Under the pieces are notes generated by a model. The model worked only from the letters and a program-made list of their open reading frames with translations, was not told the DNA's origin and ran no database searches. From Prunus persica (Eukaryota; Streptophyta; Magnoliopsida; Rosales; Rosaceae), in NCBI RefSeq assembly GCF_000346465.2, contig NC_034011.1, forward strand, positions 10,137,458 through 10,201,457: DNA of 64,000 bases, read 5' to 3'. The translations under genes were made by a program, and so were the position numbers. Positions 23,321 through 35,623 of the stretch are shown piece by piece; position 1 is the stretch's first letter; each line of letters starts with the position of its first letter.

Positions 23321-24790
23321 TGTAGGGGTTTTTTCGTTCCGGCAGCTACAGATTGGCTGGGCTGCCGTAAGGAGTAAATGAGTGAAATTACCCTCTGAGT
23401 CTGAGTTCAAGAATCAGACTCCAAGAATGCTTTGAAAGGGTAGTGAAGCCTTAGGAAGCACCCTGGTTATCTTCACTAACAAAAACAACAGCCACTTACA
23501 GATAGATTCTTAGCTTGGCATGAGTTTGTTGAAGAGAGAGGTGGGGGAAGAACAATGGGTGTGTTGAGTAGTTTCCGGTAGCCTGACAAAAGCTCTATCA
23601 GACTCTGGAATGGCTTGCCATAAGAGAAAATAAGAAGAGATGGAGGAATAGGGCTCGAATTTGAAGGGTTCCATGGATAAGAGTGATGGTTGCTCTCTCT
23701 GGATGTGGTTTATAGCTAGTGGTGAAGTAGTGGGTGTGGTTGTGTTTAATGGATAGGAGATGGCCCTTTTTATAGCCTCTGGAAGCTCCTCCTTTCCAAG
23801 AAACCCTAATGGTTTCTCTTGAACTTTGCCAAGTCTCCCATTTCATTTCTTTTCTCTCCTTTTGATTCACCCCATTTTGTGAAATCTTCCTCTGTCCAAA
23901 CATACAAAGACAAAATTTTTGGGAGCTCTAAGGCCTTCCCGCAGCTGCTTCAGTGTTGAACTCCTATTTTTGGATACCTCATCACCTTCTTTCCTTCCCT
24001 CTTCCATGGCAAGAGTTGGTAGGAGAAAGAAATTGGTAAGGGCGTTGGTTTGAAGGGTGCCTCTGCTCTGCGCACCCTAATACCCATTGGTTCTTTGCGT
24101 GTTCTACCTTGATGTTTGTTTTTGCCCATGTGATAGAGCCTCCCAGCAGCTTACAGACATAAACGTTTTGGCTTTTCATCCTGGTTCATGTTTCCAGCTA
24201 AGTGGTGAAGACTATAGATATTTTTCTTGGCTTGCTTGGGCCTTTCTAAAGTGATGGGTTAGCCTATTAAGGGAATGGGCTAATTTCCTTAAGTGATGGG
24301 CTAATTTTCTAGCGTATTTGGCTCCCTTTTTCTCTCCTTTATGCTTACCCACATATTTGAGCTCAAGAAATGAGCTTCAATGGACCTCATGAAAGCTTGT
24401 TATCATCCATACCACAACCCACTCAGCAAGCCCCGGACATTTGTGTGGCTTGGACCCATTTAAGCTTGTAGAGTGGCTAGGTGTAAAAATAATAATTTTC
24501 TGCTTGGCATTGCATATCGCTTGGCGTGCTTGAATTTTATCGTCTTTGAAAATGGATATGATGCTTGACGGGATAATTAACCTGGGCTTGTACAGCCAGT
24601 GCCTTTTATAGGCTCATTTCAATTCTTAGCGTGACGAATTGCATATTTATTTGGCATGGCACGTGGTCGTGGCTCATGCAAGCGTAAATGACGAACTTAT
24701 GCATGCTCCAAATCGGGTCTTTTTTTAATAAGGCATTGCGCTAGGCTGGAATTCATTTGGGCCGAACCGTGAATTTTTTGAGCCTAAACA
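23321..24790 (-). repeat. 3' LTR of the gag-only retrotransposon
   Basis: It reads TGTTTAGGCTC...CCCCTACA on the minus strand. It is clearly homologous to 30235-31910 along its length but 206 bp shorter. It lacks the GA microsatellite block and a roughly 55-bp segment present in the other LTR. Confidence 0.88.
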
Positions 24791-24801
24791 TTAGCCCCCT
24801 T
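24791..24801 (-). other. Polypurine tract
   Basis: The minus strand reads AAGGGGGCTAA directly before the 3' LTR start, the expected plus-strand priming site of the retroelement. Confidence 0.6.
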
Positions 24802-24830
24802 AATTATTAGGGCCATGGATAAGTACTAGA

Positions 24831-25664
24831 ATGGGCCCAATAATTAAACCTAACCCAAAAATCAAATTTATAGGCTTCCACAATTATTTGTGGTTTCCTA
24901 AATACCAACTTCCTCCTTCTTCTTGTTCATCTATTATTTCTTCCTTTTTCTCCTTCCTCTTTACATGTACCAGAGTAAACCTCTCCCCATCCCCTTTATT
25001 TTCTTTTTCCTTTTCTTCCTCCAACGAAGTCAGAGCGAGAGAGAGAGTGAGATCAAGAAGAACCGCCTGTCTGCAGTTGCTGGAAGGGAGCTCAAGCCAA
25101 ACTCGACTCTATCATTCCCCGCGCGAAGGAACCCACTTGCCGTTGCTGGAAGAGATTGTCTATGTGCAGACTTTTCTTCCAAAATTCCCAATTCCTTCCT
25201 TCTTAGTGCATCTGAGGCCGTCCTTTGAGGTGATTAACAAGGTATGCCCTTTCCTCTTTGCAATTTCTTGAATCTATTGTGGGGCTTGTTGGGTTCTTCA
25301 TCCTCATGGGGTTTTTCTTTTCTTGTTTTGACAGCCAAGTGCCCGACCTCTCGACCTATCCATTCTTTGTTGTCGCCGTGACGAGAGTACCCACGACATA
25401 GTAGCTGGAAAAGGCAGGGTTTGCGTCAGTTTTCGGGCAATCTACTGGAAGGGTGCCTTTGCAATTGTGTGGAGAAGTCGTCGTTATGGATTGCTCCCTT
25501 TTCTTTTCTTCATTTTATCGTGTACTGGGCCTCTTTGTGCTAGCGAAAAGGCTAAACTTTGCGTGATGCGCTGCTCCCGTGATTGTAGGTTTATACGTAT
25601 CTGGCACAGGAAAGGTGAAGGTGCCAAAACCTTGTGTCGCATTCCTTGCTACTTGAAGCTTTGA
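24831..25664 (+). other. Antisense spliceable ORF in the retrotransposon (unconfirmed)
   Basis: On the strand opposite to gag, an open frame of 137 codons (24831-25241) ends at AAG|GTATGC, and a 93-bp intron-like gap ends TTTTGACAG at 25334. The following frame (25335-25664) stays open for 109 codons in the same phase. The joined frame would encode about 246 residues, rich in Ser and basic residues, with a hydrophobic LLPFLFFILSCTG segment in exon 2. I recognise no domain. Some Tat-lineage Gypsy elements are known to carry antisense frames near the 3' LTR, which is the same location. It could equally be chance or a captured host fragment. Confidence 0.3.
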
Positions 25665-28662
25665 GCTACCCAGCTCCGTAACTTGGGCATTTAGACTTCT
25701 ATATTAGTCTTTTGGTAAGTAGTTCTGCTCATTTGCTGGGATTGTGAGTCCTTCTTTTGACTTTGTAGGAATAAACATAGACCAGTGTTTGGCCTAGGCT
25801 CATTCTTCCTGTGAACATGTGCTTGATTGGTTTTGGGCTTTCTTTTATGTTGCGAGGAAAAGGGCTGTTAAGAAACTAGCAGAATGCATGTTTTGCAATG
25901 CTTGAATTTTGTATTCTTAGGAGAGAATTTCGCTTACCATGGGAATTGCTTGTCGATCATGGAACGAGGATTTTGCTTGCCATGGGTAAATTGCATACTG
26001 CTTGGGCATTTGCTTAAGCGTTTCTTTTTGTGTGAACTTGACTTGCCATGCTTGGCGTATATTTTGCGTGTGGTACGTTCTTGACCACCTTTCTTGATTG
26101 TTGTTGAACTATATGCATCACAAGCGTATGCTTGTAACCGCATGATTAATACATAGGATTAGATGTTGTTGAAAGCTTGAGGAAAACACCATTGGTTTCT
26201 TTTTATGAGCTTAGCGCTTGGACATGGATAACTATTTATTTTTTGGCTTTATAGGGATATATATAAACATGTGTATGATGGCTCTGTAAGAATGTCGTGT
26301 AACTCATAGGGATGTTTTTTTTTTTGGATGAAAAAGGTTACTAGGAGGTAAGTAGTATTTAGTTTGTAACAATTGCTTTGTGAAAAAAAAGGTCTGCTGG
26401 AATGATTGATTGAGCATGGAATGGGAACTTTGCTTGTCATGAGCTCGAGTAATAGATTGCATGATGCTTCGAAACTTTTTTGTTTTTTGTTTTTGTTTAT
26501 GTATTTTGCTTGGCATGAGATAGCTTGCTTTGCTTGGCCTATGAAGTTAATATTGCTCGCATGCTAGTGTGGAGATTGCTTGGGTTTAATACATATAACT
26601 AACTTTATACTTTGCCCTTTTGCAACATATTCTTTGTTGGCAATTCTTGCAGGGATTTCACGTAACAAGTCATAATGACCTCTGTGATGAGCGATGGCCT
26701 ATTTCCCCTTGCACGATGGGCTGAAGAAAAGACGACTACCTTCATCGCTTAGAAACACTTGCCAAGACTTGATCATAGGCATTGGATAAGCTTTGGAGGC
26801 TACTCTTATTTCCAGGTGCTGTATAGAAGAAATGCTTGTTTTCGGCAGCCACCTGATTTTTTCAATACCCTTGCAACATCATTAAGGGCTGGCCAGAGTG
26901 GTTTGATTGTGAGTTGGCAAACCCAACTATCGATGATGTTTTGTGAATGATTGAAGGTTGCAAAGGAAACATCGTTTTCGACCTTATAGTAGTGTACTGA
27001 AAGGGTTTGAGCATGTGTCTTATTAGGACCTTGCCTGGACTTCCCGTTTGATACTTAGAAGAAGTTATAGCACACACACACACTGTTTTTAGAGCATGAG
27101 CTGCTTGTAGCGTAAAGTTGCACGCCTGATCCCCTTAAGCAAGAGTTGTCGTTAATGCGTTAAGCCTTAAAGACACGAATTGGAGAGTCGGTGGCATAAG
27201 CTACGAGACCTTCTCCTTTACAAATGAGCTACTGATAATGGTGCTTGGTGCGTGGTGGAAACATTGAAAGGATCATCTGTTTGCTCTTCTTCTGTTCCAT
27301 TTTAGTCATGCACCGTGATCTAGTTGAGGTACCTAGTTCTCCTTATTTGCACAGTGATATATATAAAATTTCTTTTCAGCAAGGCTATATCTTCCAGCAC
27401 CATCATTCTCTAACGCCCATCCTTATTTTGCCTTGCAAGTTGCATTTCTTTGTTGTGGGGAGCTGGCTCGATGCATAGTAGCTTTTCCTTTTGAAACTGC
27501 AAGGTGTATCAATCTTTAGCACAATTGACTGCATTTGGGCTTGAGTTGTAACCTTTTTTTTTTTTTTTTCGGAGAGCCTAAAGCTCATGTTGTTGGAAAC
27601 TTGAAACACAACATTGTTGCATACTTTCTTTCATAACTTTTGATGTAGAATGCTTGAGATATTAAGCTTCGGCCTGTTTTGTACACCTTGCTTGGTTGGA
27701 AATGATAGAATGCATGAATTGTTGGGGTTTATAATGCATTAATATAATGATTTCCAGCTTGTTCTGTACACTTCGCTTGGTTGTAAATGATCAAATGCAT
27801 GAGTTGCTTGAGACTTAACAGGTTGGGTTGTGGTAGGTGCAAGGTACATGCTGCCAATTTTTACAAGATCACAAAAGTGTTTGCCTCATTGCCTCTACGT
27901 TTTTTTTTTCCTCCACAAGGCCTACCTTATGTGATCCGATTTTTCTTTTCTTTTCACAGCACCCCAACACATACACTCTCTTCAAATATCGCAGGGACTG
28001 GAATGATTTTCCTTGATAGCTTGACCTTCATTTTTTCTTTTCAAGATTGACACATGATATTGCTTGTGCATGGGGCTTGTTAACAACTTGGGGTCCCATC
28101 TAAGTGGCTTTGCTTGGTATAGTTACTGCTAAGAGGCTTAGCTTTTTAAAGTCAAAGAACATGTTTTGCAAAACAGAAGAAGGTAAAAAGTAAGAAAAGA
28201 ATTCTAGAGGCTTTTTTCTTTTTCCAAAATACTCCATTCTCATTGTAAATATCATCTTACACCTCGGCATGCCATAATGGTGGTGCATTCTACAAAAGTT
28301 GTGAAAGCATATTGTGAAAACATATAAGGATTTTATCTTTGAAATAAATTTGAAAAGCCAAAAACAAAAGGATAGGTGCAAAAGCTACTCAGCAATAGTA
28401 AGGCTTTGAGCTATTTTGCATTGATGAATACTCCAATCAAATTAAGCCCCCAAGTATGAAAGGGCCAAGGAGTGTGCATGACTTGCAATAGCATGAAAGA
28501 TTGTGGCTGAGGTTGGCACGTGTTGTACTAGGCTGCCATGCTCCGTAGAGATATTTAACAGAGCCACAGCTGATGCTTTACTTGCATACAACTCATAACC
28601 CAACTGATTAGAGAGTGATTTGTGGCTCATTACCCATCACACTTTCTTCAACTTCTGAGAGG
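25665..28662. other. Non-coding interior of the retrotransposon
   Basis: This region holds no pol domain on either strand. It contains many loosely repeated phrases of the type TTGCTTGCCATGG and TGCTTGGC (for example near 25935, 25972, 26042, 26430 and 26505). The frames of 60-90 codons here have no conserved features. Confidence 0.5.
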
Positions 28663-30158
28663 TTATGTCAACTGTCTTTCTATAGTCTTGCTAACCAAAT
28701 GAAGCCCCCAAGTGGTGTTCTTCCAGCATGTCCAATGTGAATACTTTGCTGTTGGAACCATCCTCCCATCCATCAGCAAGTGGCCATGGGGTGTTATAAC
28801 TTGAAGGTTTTGAATATTTACACCAGTAAGCTTTCTCCATGTTTCCACAAGGCTCCCAAATAGCCTCTGATGACTTTGGGTTATTCTTCCATGGGTGGCA
28901 CAATACGTCATTGTCAAGCAAGTCATCAAAGCATGTAATGACAGTAGCCATCTCCTTTTCCCTTCGTTTTGGCAAGGGGTCTTCATCAAAAGCTTGCTTC
29001 CTAAAGGGCAGCTCAAGAGTTCCGTCATGTATCTCGGCGTGCAAGATCTTCCTCAAAGTTTGACAAGCAGTGGTTGGATGACCCACAAACTGATGATAAC
29101 AACAGTACTTAAGATCACACTTTTCCTCTTCGATAGGGACTTTGTAAGGCCTGGAGGGTTTGATTACACCATCAGCAAACATGGTATCAAGAATGGCATG
29201 GAACACTTCATCTTCGCACGACAGTGGTGGGTACATCTCCTTGTCTTTTCTTTTGCCTGAATTGTAGTTACTAGATGATTTGGCATCCTCATCTAATGTC
29301 TAGTGTGCTTCTGTCTCTTCACTCCTCCAAGCTTCCTGCCCAGTTAGTTTGACTATTTTCCTCACTGCTTCCAACAACCAAGAAAATTGGTTGATACCAA
29401 TGTTCTCCAAATAAACTTTGTAATTTGCCACGATGTTGCTGATGCAAATTTTGACAAGCGCTTCTTTATCGTTCTCATCATAGCAGTCTAGAGCCAGGTC
29501 CCGGAACCTGGGCACGAAGTCCATGGGATCTTCCCCATGTTTTTGGCGAGTGTTCTTGAGTTGAGTGGTAGTAACTCTTTCCTCATGCTGGAAGTATTTC
29601 TTACAGAACTTGTTTGCCAAATCTTCCTAAGAGTGAATGGAGCCTAGTGCCAATGTTGTGTACCACGTATAAGCACGATCGGTAAGCCTTTTTGAAAACT
29701 CTCGGAGTCGGAGATTATAATCACCAGCATGTGGTCCCAAAGCGTCAATGAATCAGTTGACATACTTTTTTGGTGCCTTATAGCCTTTAGGATACGGTTG
29801 CTAGAGTAAGTTTGATGGATACGGTGGCTGAGGAACATACTTCCAATCCTCTTAGCTTCAGCTTAACTCTTTCTCTAGCATGGCAATGACATCTTCTTGG
29901 GTGACAAAATGTGGACTTTTTTATTCAGACCCATTTCTGACAGTAGCAGACTCCTCTTGAGGGGGTCTTTCATTCTTCGCTTGGCTTGGAGACTGAACTT
30001 TCTAGCGCTTTGATTGTGCCTGCCATCTCCCATAGTATGGATAGCTGCAACGAGGTCTGTGAGGGTGAAAGCTCCCTCACTTGCACGTTCTTCCTCTCTA
30101 GAGGAGGCATTTTGCCTGATTCTGAGTCACCATGGTTTGGTTCATCTTGGGAAGCCAT
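28663..30158 (-). pseudogene. Degenerate Ty3/Gypsy gag polyprotein
   Basis: The likely start is the ATG at 30158, 76 bp inside the 5' LTR end (MASQDEPNHGDSESGKM). Further along, several frames together give a retrotransposon gag domain: IDALGPHAGDYNLRLREF with RLTDRAYTWYTTLA in one frame, then a second block with DLANKFCKKYFQHEERV, KHGEDPMDFVPRFRDLALD and ENIGINQFSWLLEAVRK (29300-29620). A C-terminal block (28691-29236) has KYCCYHQFVGHPTTACQTLR, a zinc-knuckle-like CxxH...C pattern typical of this gag type. Stops and frameshifts separate the blocks (for example near 29970, 29860, 29640 and 29240), so no intact protein can be made. Confidence 0.82.
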
Positions 30159-30211
30159 GGTATTGCTTCTGGTTTTCTTCTTTAGAGGCATTGGTGAAGA
30201 TAATAGCCTAA

Positions 30212-30229
30212 TCCCCAACAGAGTCGCCA
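30212..30229 (-). other. Primer binding site
   Basis: The minus strand reads TGGCGACTCTGTTGGGGA, starting five bases inside the 5' LTR boundary. TGG is complementary to the CCA end of a tRNA. I cannot name the tRNA with certainty. Confidence 0.7.
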
Positions 30230-30234
30230 ATTTA

Positions 30235-30476
30235 TGTGGGGCTTTTTCGTTCCAGCAACTATAGATGGGTTGAGCTGCCGTAAGGAGCAAATGGGTGAAA
30301 TTACCCCCTGTATCTGAGTTCAAGAATCAGACCCCAAGAATGCTTCGAAAGGGTAGTGAAGCCTTAGGAAGCACCTTGGTTATCTTCACCAACAAAAACA
30401 ATAATCGCTTACAGATAGATTCTTAGCTTGGAATGAGAAGCTTGTGGCATGGAAGCTAAGCATTCATGTGTTTAGC

Positions 30477-30538
<62 letters not shown>

Positions 30539-31910
30539 TATGAGTTCCTATGAAAAACAGAGGTTCAAAGCAAGGGGGAATGGATTTTAAGAGAGTTCGT
30601 TGAAGAGAGATAGGTGGGGGAAGAATAATGAGTGTGTTGAGTAGTTTCCGGCAGCCTAACAAAAGCTCTGTCAGACTCTGGAATGGCTTGCCAGAAGAGA
30701 AAATAAGAAGAGATGGAGGAATAGGGCTAGATTTTGAAGGGTTCCAGGGATGAGAGGTGATGCTTGCTGTCTTTGGATGTGGTTTGTAGCTAGTGAAGTA
30801 GTGGGTGTGGTTGTTTTTAATGGGTAGGAGATGGCCCTTTTTATAGCTACTGGAAGCTCCTCCTTTTCAAGAAACCCTAATGGTTTCTTTCCAATTTTGC
30901 CAAGTCTCTCCTTTCATTTCTCTTCTCTCCTTTTGATTCACCCCATTTTGTGAAATCTTCCTCTGTCCAAACACACAAAGACAAGATTTTTGGGAGCTCT
31001 AAGGCCTTCCCGTAGCTGCTTCAGTGTTGAACTCCTATTTTTGACTACCTCCTCACCTTTTTTCCTTCCCTCTTTCATGGCAAGAGCTGGTAAGAGAAAG
31101 AAATTAGTAAGGGCATTGGTTTGAAGGGTGCCTCTGCTTTGCGCACGCTAATGCCCATTGGTTCTTTGCGTGTTCTACCTTGATGTTTGTTTTTGCCCAT
31201 GTGCTGGAGCCTCCCAGCAACTTACAGACATAAACATTTTCTCTTTTTATCGTGGTTCAGGTTTCTAGCTAAGTACTGTAGACTATAGATATTTTTCTTG
31301 GCTTGCTTAAGCCTTTCTAAAGTGAGTGGTTAGCCCATTAAGGGAATAGGCTAATTTCCTTAAGTGATGGGCTAATTTTCTAGGGTATTTGGCTCCCTTT
31401 TTCTTTCCTTTACGCTTACCCACATATTTGGGCTCAAGAAATGAGGTTGAGTTTTGGGGCTCCCAAGCAGCCCAAAACTTCCGTTTCTCGGCTCATCAAT
31501 GGGCCTCATGAAAGCTTGTTACCATCCATGCCACAACCCACTCAGCAAGCCCTGGGCATTTGCTTGGCTTGGGCCCACTTAAGCTTGTAGCGTGTCTAGG
31601 TGTAAAAATAATGATTTTCCGCTTGGCATTGCATGTCGCTTGGCGTGCTTGAATTTTATCGTCTTTGAAAAGGGATATGATGCTTGACGGGATAATTAGC
31701 ATGGGCTTGTAGAGCTAGTGCCTTTTATAGGCTCATTTCAATTCTTAGCGTGACGAATTGCATATTTATTTGGTATGGCACGTGGTCGTGGCTTGTGCAA
31801 GCATGAATGACGAACTTTTGCGTTCTCCAAATCGGATCTTTCCTTAATAAGGCATTATGCTGGGCTGGGAATTCATTTGGGCCGAAACGTAGATTTTTTG
31901 GGCTTCAACA
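30235..31910 (-). repeat. 5' LTR of the gag-only retrotransposon
   Basis: It reads TGTTGAAGCCC...GCCCCACA on the minus strand. It differs from the 3' LTR by many substitutions and two larger indels, one containing a (GA)n run at 30481-30533. Confidence 0.88.
30481..30533. repeat. (GA)n microsatellite within the 5' LTR
   Basis: A pure GA run of about 26 units. It is absent from the partner LTR. Confidence 0.95.
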
Positions 31911-32833
31911 GACACAATGAGAGACTATCAAACTAAACTGCCCTTAAGCACATGCGAAAAAGAGATACACACTTAAATAATGCCCTGATTAGACGTGGAC
32001 GACATCGTTTCAACAACTTCTAGAGATTTCCTCTTCCACATCAATTGAGAAGTTGTGCCCCGCTTCGGCTCAATGCCTATGATCCCGAATCATGGGCATA
32101 TAAGAATAAACCCAACATGATCAATCCAGAATAATGGCACCCAACCAATTTGGCCTAGTCACATGCCATTACAGCCGTTACGTGAGTGGTGAACCAAATA
32201 TTACGTGCATTAAACTCATTAATCATCCCACATCCCAAGTCCAATAGTTAATTGAACATGAGAGCCGGAATAAAGGTTCTCAACATACCAAATGGGCTCA
32301 AAGGCAAGAAATTAGCCACCCAGAGATTGTATAAAAGCCAAACCTCCATCGAACGAAGTTAATTGTTAATAAAACTAAGAACCTTACTTCTTTGCAATCG
32401 CTTATTCTAAGTCTAACTTAGATATCAAAAGTATTTTGAATCACATCACACCAAAACACTAGTATGTTAAATTCTCAATCAATTTTCTTCTTTCTTGAAT
32501 TTCACATTACACTAGTCTTTCCAAGAGAGTGTGGAATTTTCACACCTTCTCTACTTGAGCTGACTCCAGTGACTACCTAATAAATTGACCTCTTTTCTCT
32601 TACCAAGACTAACTTGGAAAAAATGGTGAGAAAAATATAATTTTAATTGTTAAACATGTGAGTTATGTTCTGCAAATTGTAGTGTGCATCCACAAAAAAA
32701 TTCAAAAACCAACAAATATAATTATATTCATTTTGAGCATTGTATACCCAAAAAAATAACTTCCGTTTTTCGTATACATCTGAAAGACTATGTAAAATAC
32801 ATATTTTTTAAAATCAAATGTACAATACAAGTA
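31911..32833. repeat. Tandem unit copy B, right part
   Basis: Continues copy B after the retrotransposon. It includes the TATA-like GATTGTATAAAAGCC at about 32325 and ends at the start phrase of copy C. Confidence 0.85.
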
Positions 32834-34143
32834 TTAATGCCCTACCTCTCCTAAATAAAATAGTTCATAACACTCTTAACCCAAAGTTTGTGTTTGTTGG
32901 TGGGGTAGTTTTGTTTTAGAGGCGACTATTCTGTATTTCTGTTTTGTCTGGACTCTCTTGTTAGCATGCTGCATGTGTGACACTCTTTCCTTGCTCGGAA
33001 TTTTCCCATGTGGTTTACCTAAGAAGATTTTAATGAGGTCGTTGTTAACATTTTGACTCTTATGTAATATTCTTAGGTTATTGATGTAATTTCTCTTCCT
33101 CTCAAAAAACCCTAACTAGCATCCCAATTATTATTATTATTTTTTTAAATGAAGAAAAAAAGTCTATTTGTAAAAATTTGTCTAAGACAAGAAACAAAAT
33201 ATATACCTAATGCGAGTTTTTTTTATTGTTAGTCATAGAATATTGAAACCTTAATCTCTATTAATTCTAGCTAACTCATTGTAAGAGTAAGAACTTCTAG
33301 CCAATAACATAATCACACGAGGACATAATGAGAGACTATCAAACCAATCTGCCCTTAAGCACATGCGGAAAAGAGATACGCACCTAAATAATACGTTGAT
33401 TAGATGTGGACGACATCGTTTCAACAACTTCCAGAGATTTCCTCTTCCATATCAATTTGAGAAGTTGTACCATGCTTCGGCCCAATATCTATGATGCCGA
33501 AGCATGGCCATATAAGAAAAGACCCAACATGATCAATCTGGAATAATGGCACCCAACCAATTTGGCCTAGTCACATGCCATTATAGCCGTTACGTGAGTG
33601 GTGGACCAAATATTATACGTGCATTAAACTCATTAATCATCCCACATACCAAGTCCAATGGTAAATTGAACATGATAGCCAGAATAAAGGGTCTCAACAT
33701 ATCCAATAGGCTCAAAGGCAAGAAACCAGCCACCCAGAGACTGTATAAAAGCCAAACCTCCATCAAACGAAGTTAATTGTTAATAAAACTAAAAACCTTA
33801 CTTCTTTGCAATCGCTTATTCTAAGTCTAACTTAGGTACCAGAAGTCTTTTGAATCATATCACACCAAAACACTAGTATGTTAAAGACTCAATTTTCTTC
33901 TTTCTTGAATTTCACATTACACGAGTTAAGACATTATACAAGTCTTTTCAAGAGGGTGTGGAATTTACACACCTTCTCTACTTGAGCTGACATGAGTGAC
34001 TACCTAATAAATTGACCTCTTTTCTCTTACCAAGACTGACTTGAAAAAAATGGTGAGAAATATAATTATAATTTTTTTTTTTGGTCAAGAAAAATATAAT
34101 TTTAATTGTTAAACATATGAGTTGTGTTTGGGTGTGCATCCAC
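32834..34143. repeat. Tandem unit copy C
   Basis: Third and uninterrupted copy of the unit, about 1.31 kb. It carries the pre-insertion sequence GAGGACATAATGAGAG at 33316-33331, which confirms the retrotransposon insertion point in copy B. Similarity to the other copies ends near GTGTGCATCCAC at 34143. Confidence 0.85.
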
Positions 34144-34438
34144 GGAAAGAGGGACAGGAAAAATGTGGTATGAAAGTGCATGTGCTGAGTCTTTCTAATT
34201 CAAAGGTTTCTTATCACTTACTCTGACTTATAAAACGAATGGCCACAGATCAATCCCACAATCCCACTACGTATCAGATAAGTTGCATGAACTCCTTGGA
34301 TGTATTTGATATAGCTTCTCAGTGAGGATTTGTTTCCTTTTCTGAGATGAAATTCATTCGGCTTATTGTATGGATATAAATGTGACATGACAGAACTTTC
34401 ATTTTTTCAATAAATAAAATCGAAGTGCTACCATTCTG

Positions 34439-34503
34439 AAAAATAAATAAATAAATAAATAAATAAAATCGAAGTAATAAATAAATAAATAATGGAATAA
34501 ATA
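34439..34503. repeat. (AAAT)n microsatellite, interrupted
   Basis: Two runs of AAAT units are separated by ATCGAAGT. Confidence 0.9.
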
Positions 34504-35240
34504 GACCATTATCCGTTTGTATCAGCAATATTGTTTATCTGGTTCAGGTAATATAGACAGACCCTCACTATCAAAGGGAAGATAAAATAAATATATACAC
34601 CTCAATTTTTAAACATGAATTCTATTTTTTTGCAAGAAAATGCGTCATTTAAAATTGACCATTACTTGAACATAAAATTCGTTATGAAAAAAATATATAT
34701 ATAGGATACTGATATTGACAGAGATGTATAAGTTTCTATTTATATAGGAAGGAGAAAAATATTTTCCTAAAAGGTATTGAGACTCGATGCTAAAGGAAGG
34801 ACATGCAAGGTTGCTTTGGACTAGTTTGAAGTGATGCTAACAAGTTTCTTTGTCAATTAGAGGTGTGATTTTCACTAAAATTAATTAATTATGACTAAAT
34901 ATTAAAGAATTATCACCGATAATCCCTAAACCACCCAAGAACAACAGTATCACTACGAGTCTACGACGTCTCGACAACCAAAATTACACGGCGAAGAATT
35001 GACCACATGATCTCACTTAGCGGACAAATCCACGACATCAACTTTTGTCAATCAAAAGCAACAATAATACATATTCTACAAAAAAAATTACATCTAAAAA
35101 AGATTTTTAAAATTAGGAAAAAGTGGCCCTTTTTTGGTCAATTGGAAAAAGTGCCCCTTGGGCCACCCTATGGTCACCTTGTCTTGCAAACATAAGTTCT
35201 CCAATTAGGCGGGATTAAAGCATCCAATTAGCTGGTTTTC

Positions 35241-35361
35241 GACTCCAAGTCAGGGTCGAGAACTCCAAGTCAGGTTTTGATTTCAAGTCGGGGTCGAGCA
35301 ATTTCATGTGGAGGTCGACCAACTTTAAGTTGGGGTCGAGCAATTTCAGGTCACTCAACAT
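35241..35361. repeat. Degenerate 21-bp tandem repeat (AAGTCGGGGTCGAGCAA type)
   Basis: About five to six consecutive variants of a 21-bp unit centred on TTTCAAGTCGGGGTCGAGCAA. The period is a multiple of three. One plus-strand frame is open across it and gives a seven-residue repeat (ISSRGRA, ISCGGRP, TLSWGRA). No start codon or gene context supports a protein. Confidence 0.7.
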
Positions 35362-35623
35362 CAGTGAGTTTTTCAATCAAGACTAGAGCTGTAGAAGTTA
35401 CGATGTTTTACCATATGCTAAACTAAATTCTCGGAGGTTCAAACCCAACCCTATGAAATTAGACCCAAGACTTCCGGATAATTTACATGCAAGTGATTGA
35501 GGTCATATAAGGAAAGTAATCAAGAGGATTGATGTCAATCCAAAATATTCCTATGGAGGAGGAAATCAAGTGATCAGATTTGCAATTCGACGATCTTCGT
35601 CAAACCAATCTTGCAGATCCACA

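Larger units (their letters stand above)
23321..31910 (-). mobile_element. LTR retrotransposon, gag-only (LARD-like), minus orientation
   Basis: The 8590-bp element is flanked by the 5-bp duplication GACAC (23316-23320 and 31911-31915) inside tandem copy B. The LTRs are 23321-24790 and 30235-31910. The primer binding site is next to the right LTR and the polypurine tract next to the left LTR, so transcription runs right to left. The interior holds a degenerate gag (28663-30158). No protease, reverse transcriptase, RNase H or integrase was found in 24802-28660. The gag type suggests Ty3/Gypsy. An antisense spliceable frame lies beside the 3' LTR. The element would depend on another element for mobility. 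Confidence 0.9.

Noticed and set aside
28839..29260. Plus-strand frames of 74 and 121 codons
   Set aside because: They are shadows of the gag C-terminal block on the minus strand.
35241..35361. CRISPR-like array
   Set aside because: The units are contiguous and degenerate, without spacers, in plant nuclear DNA.
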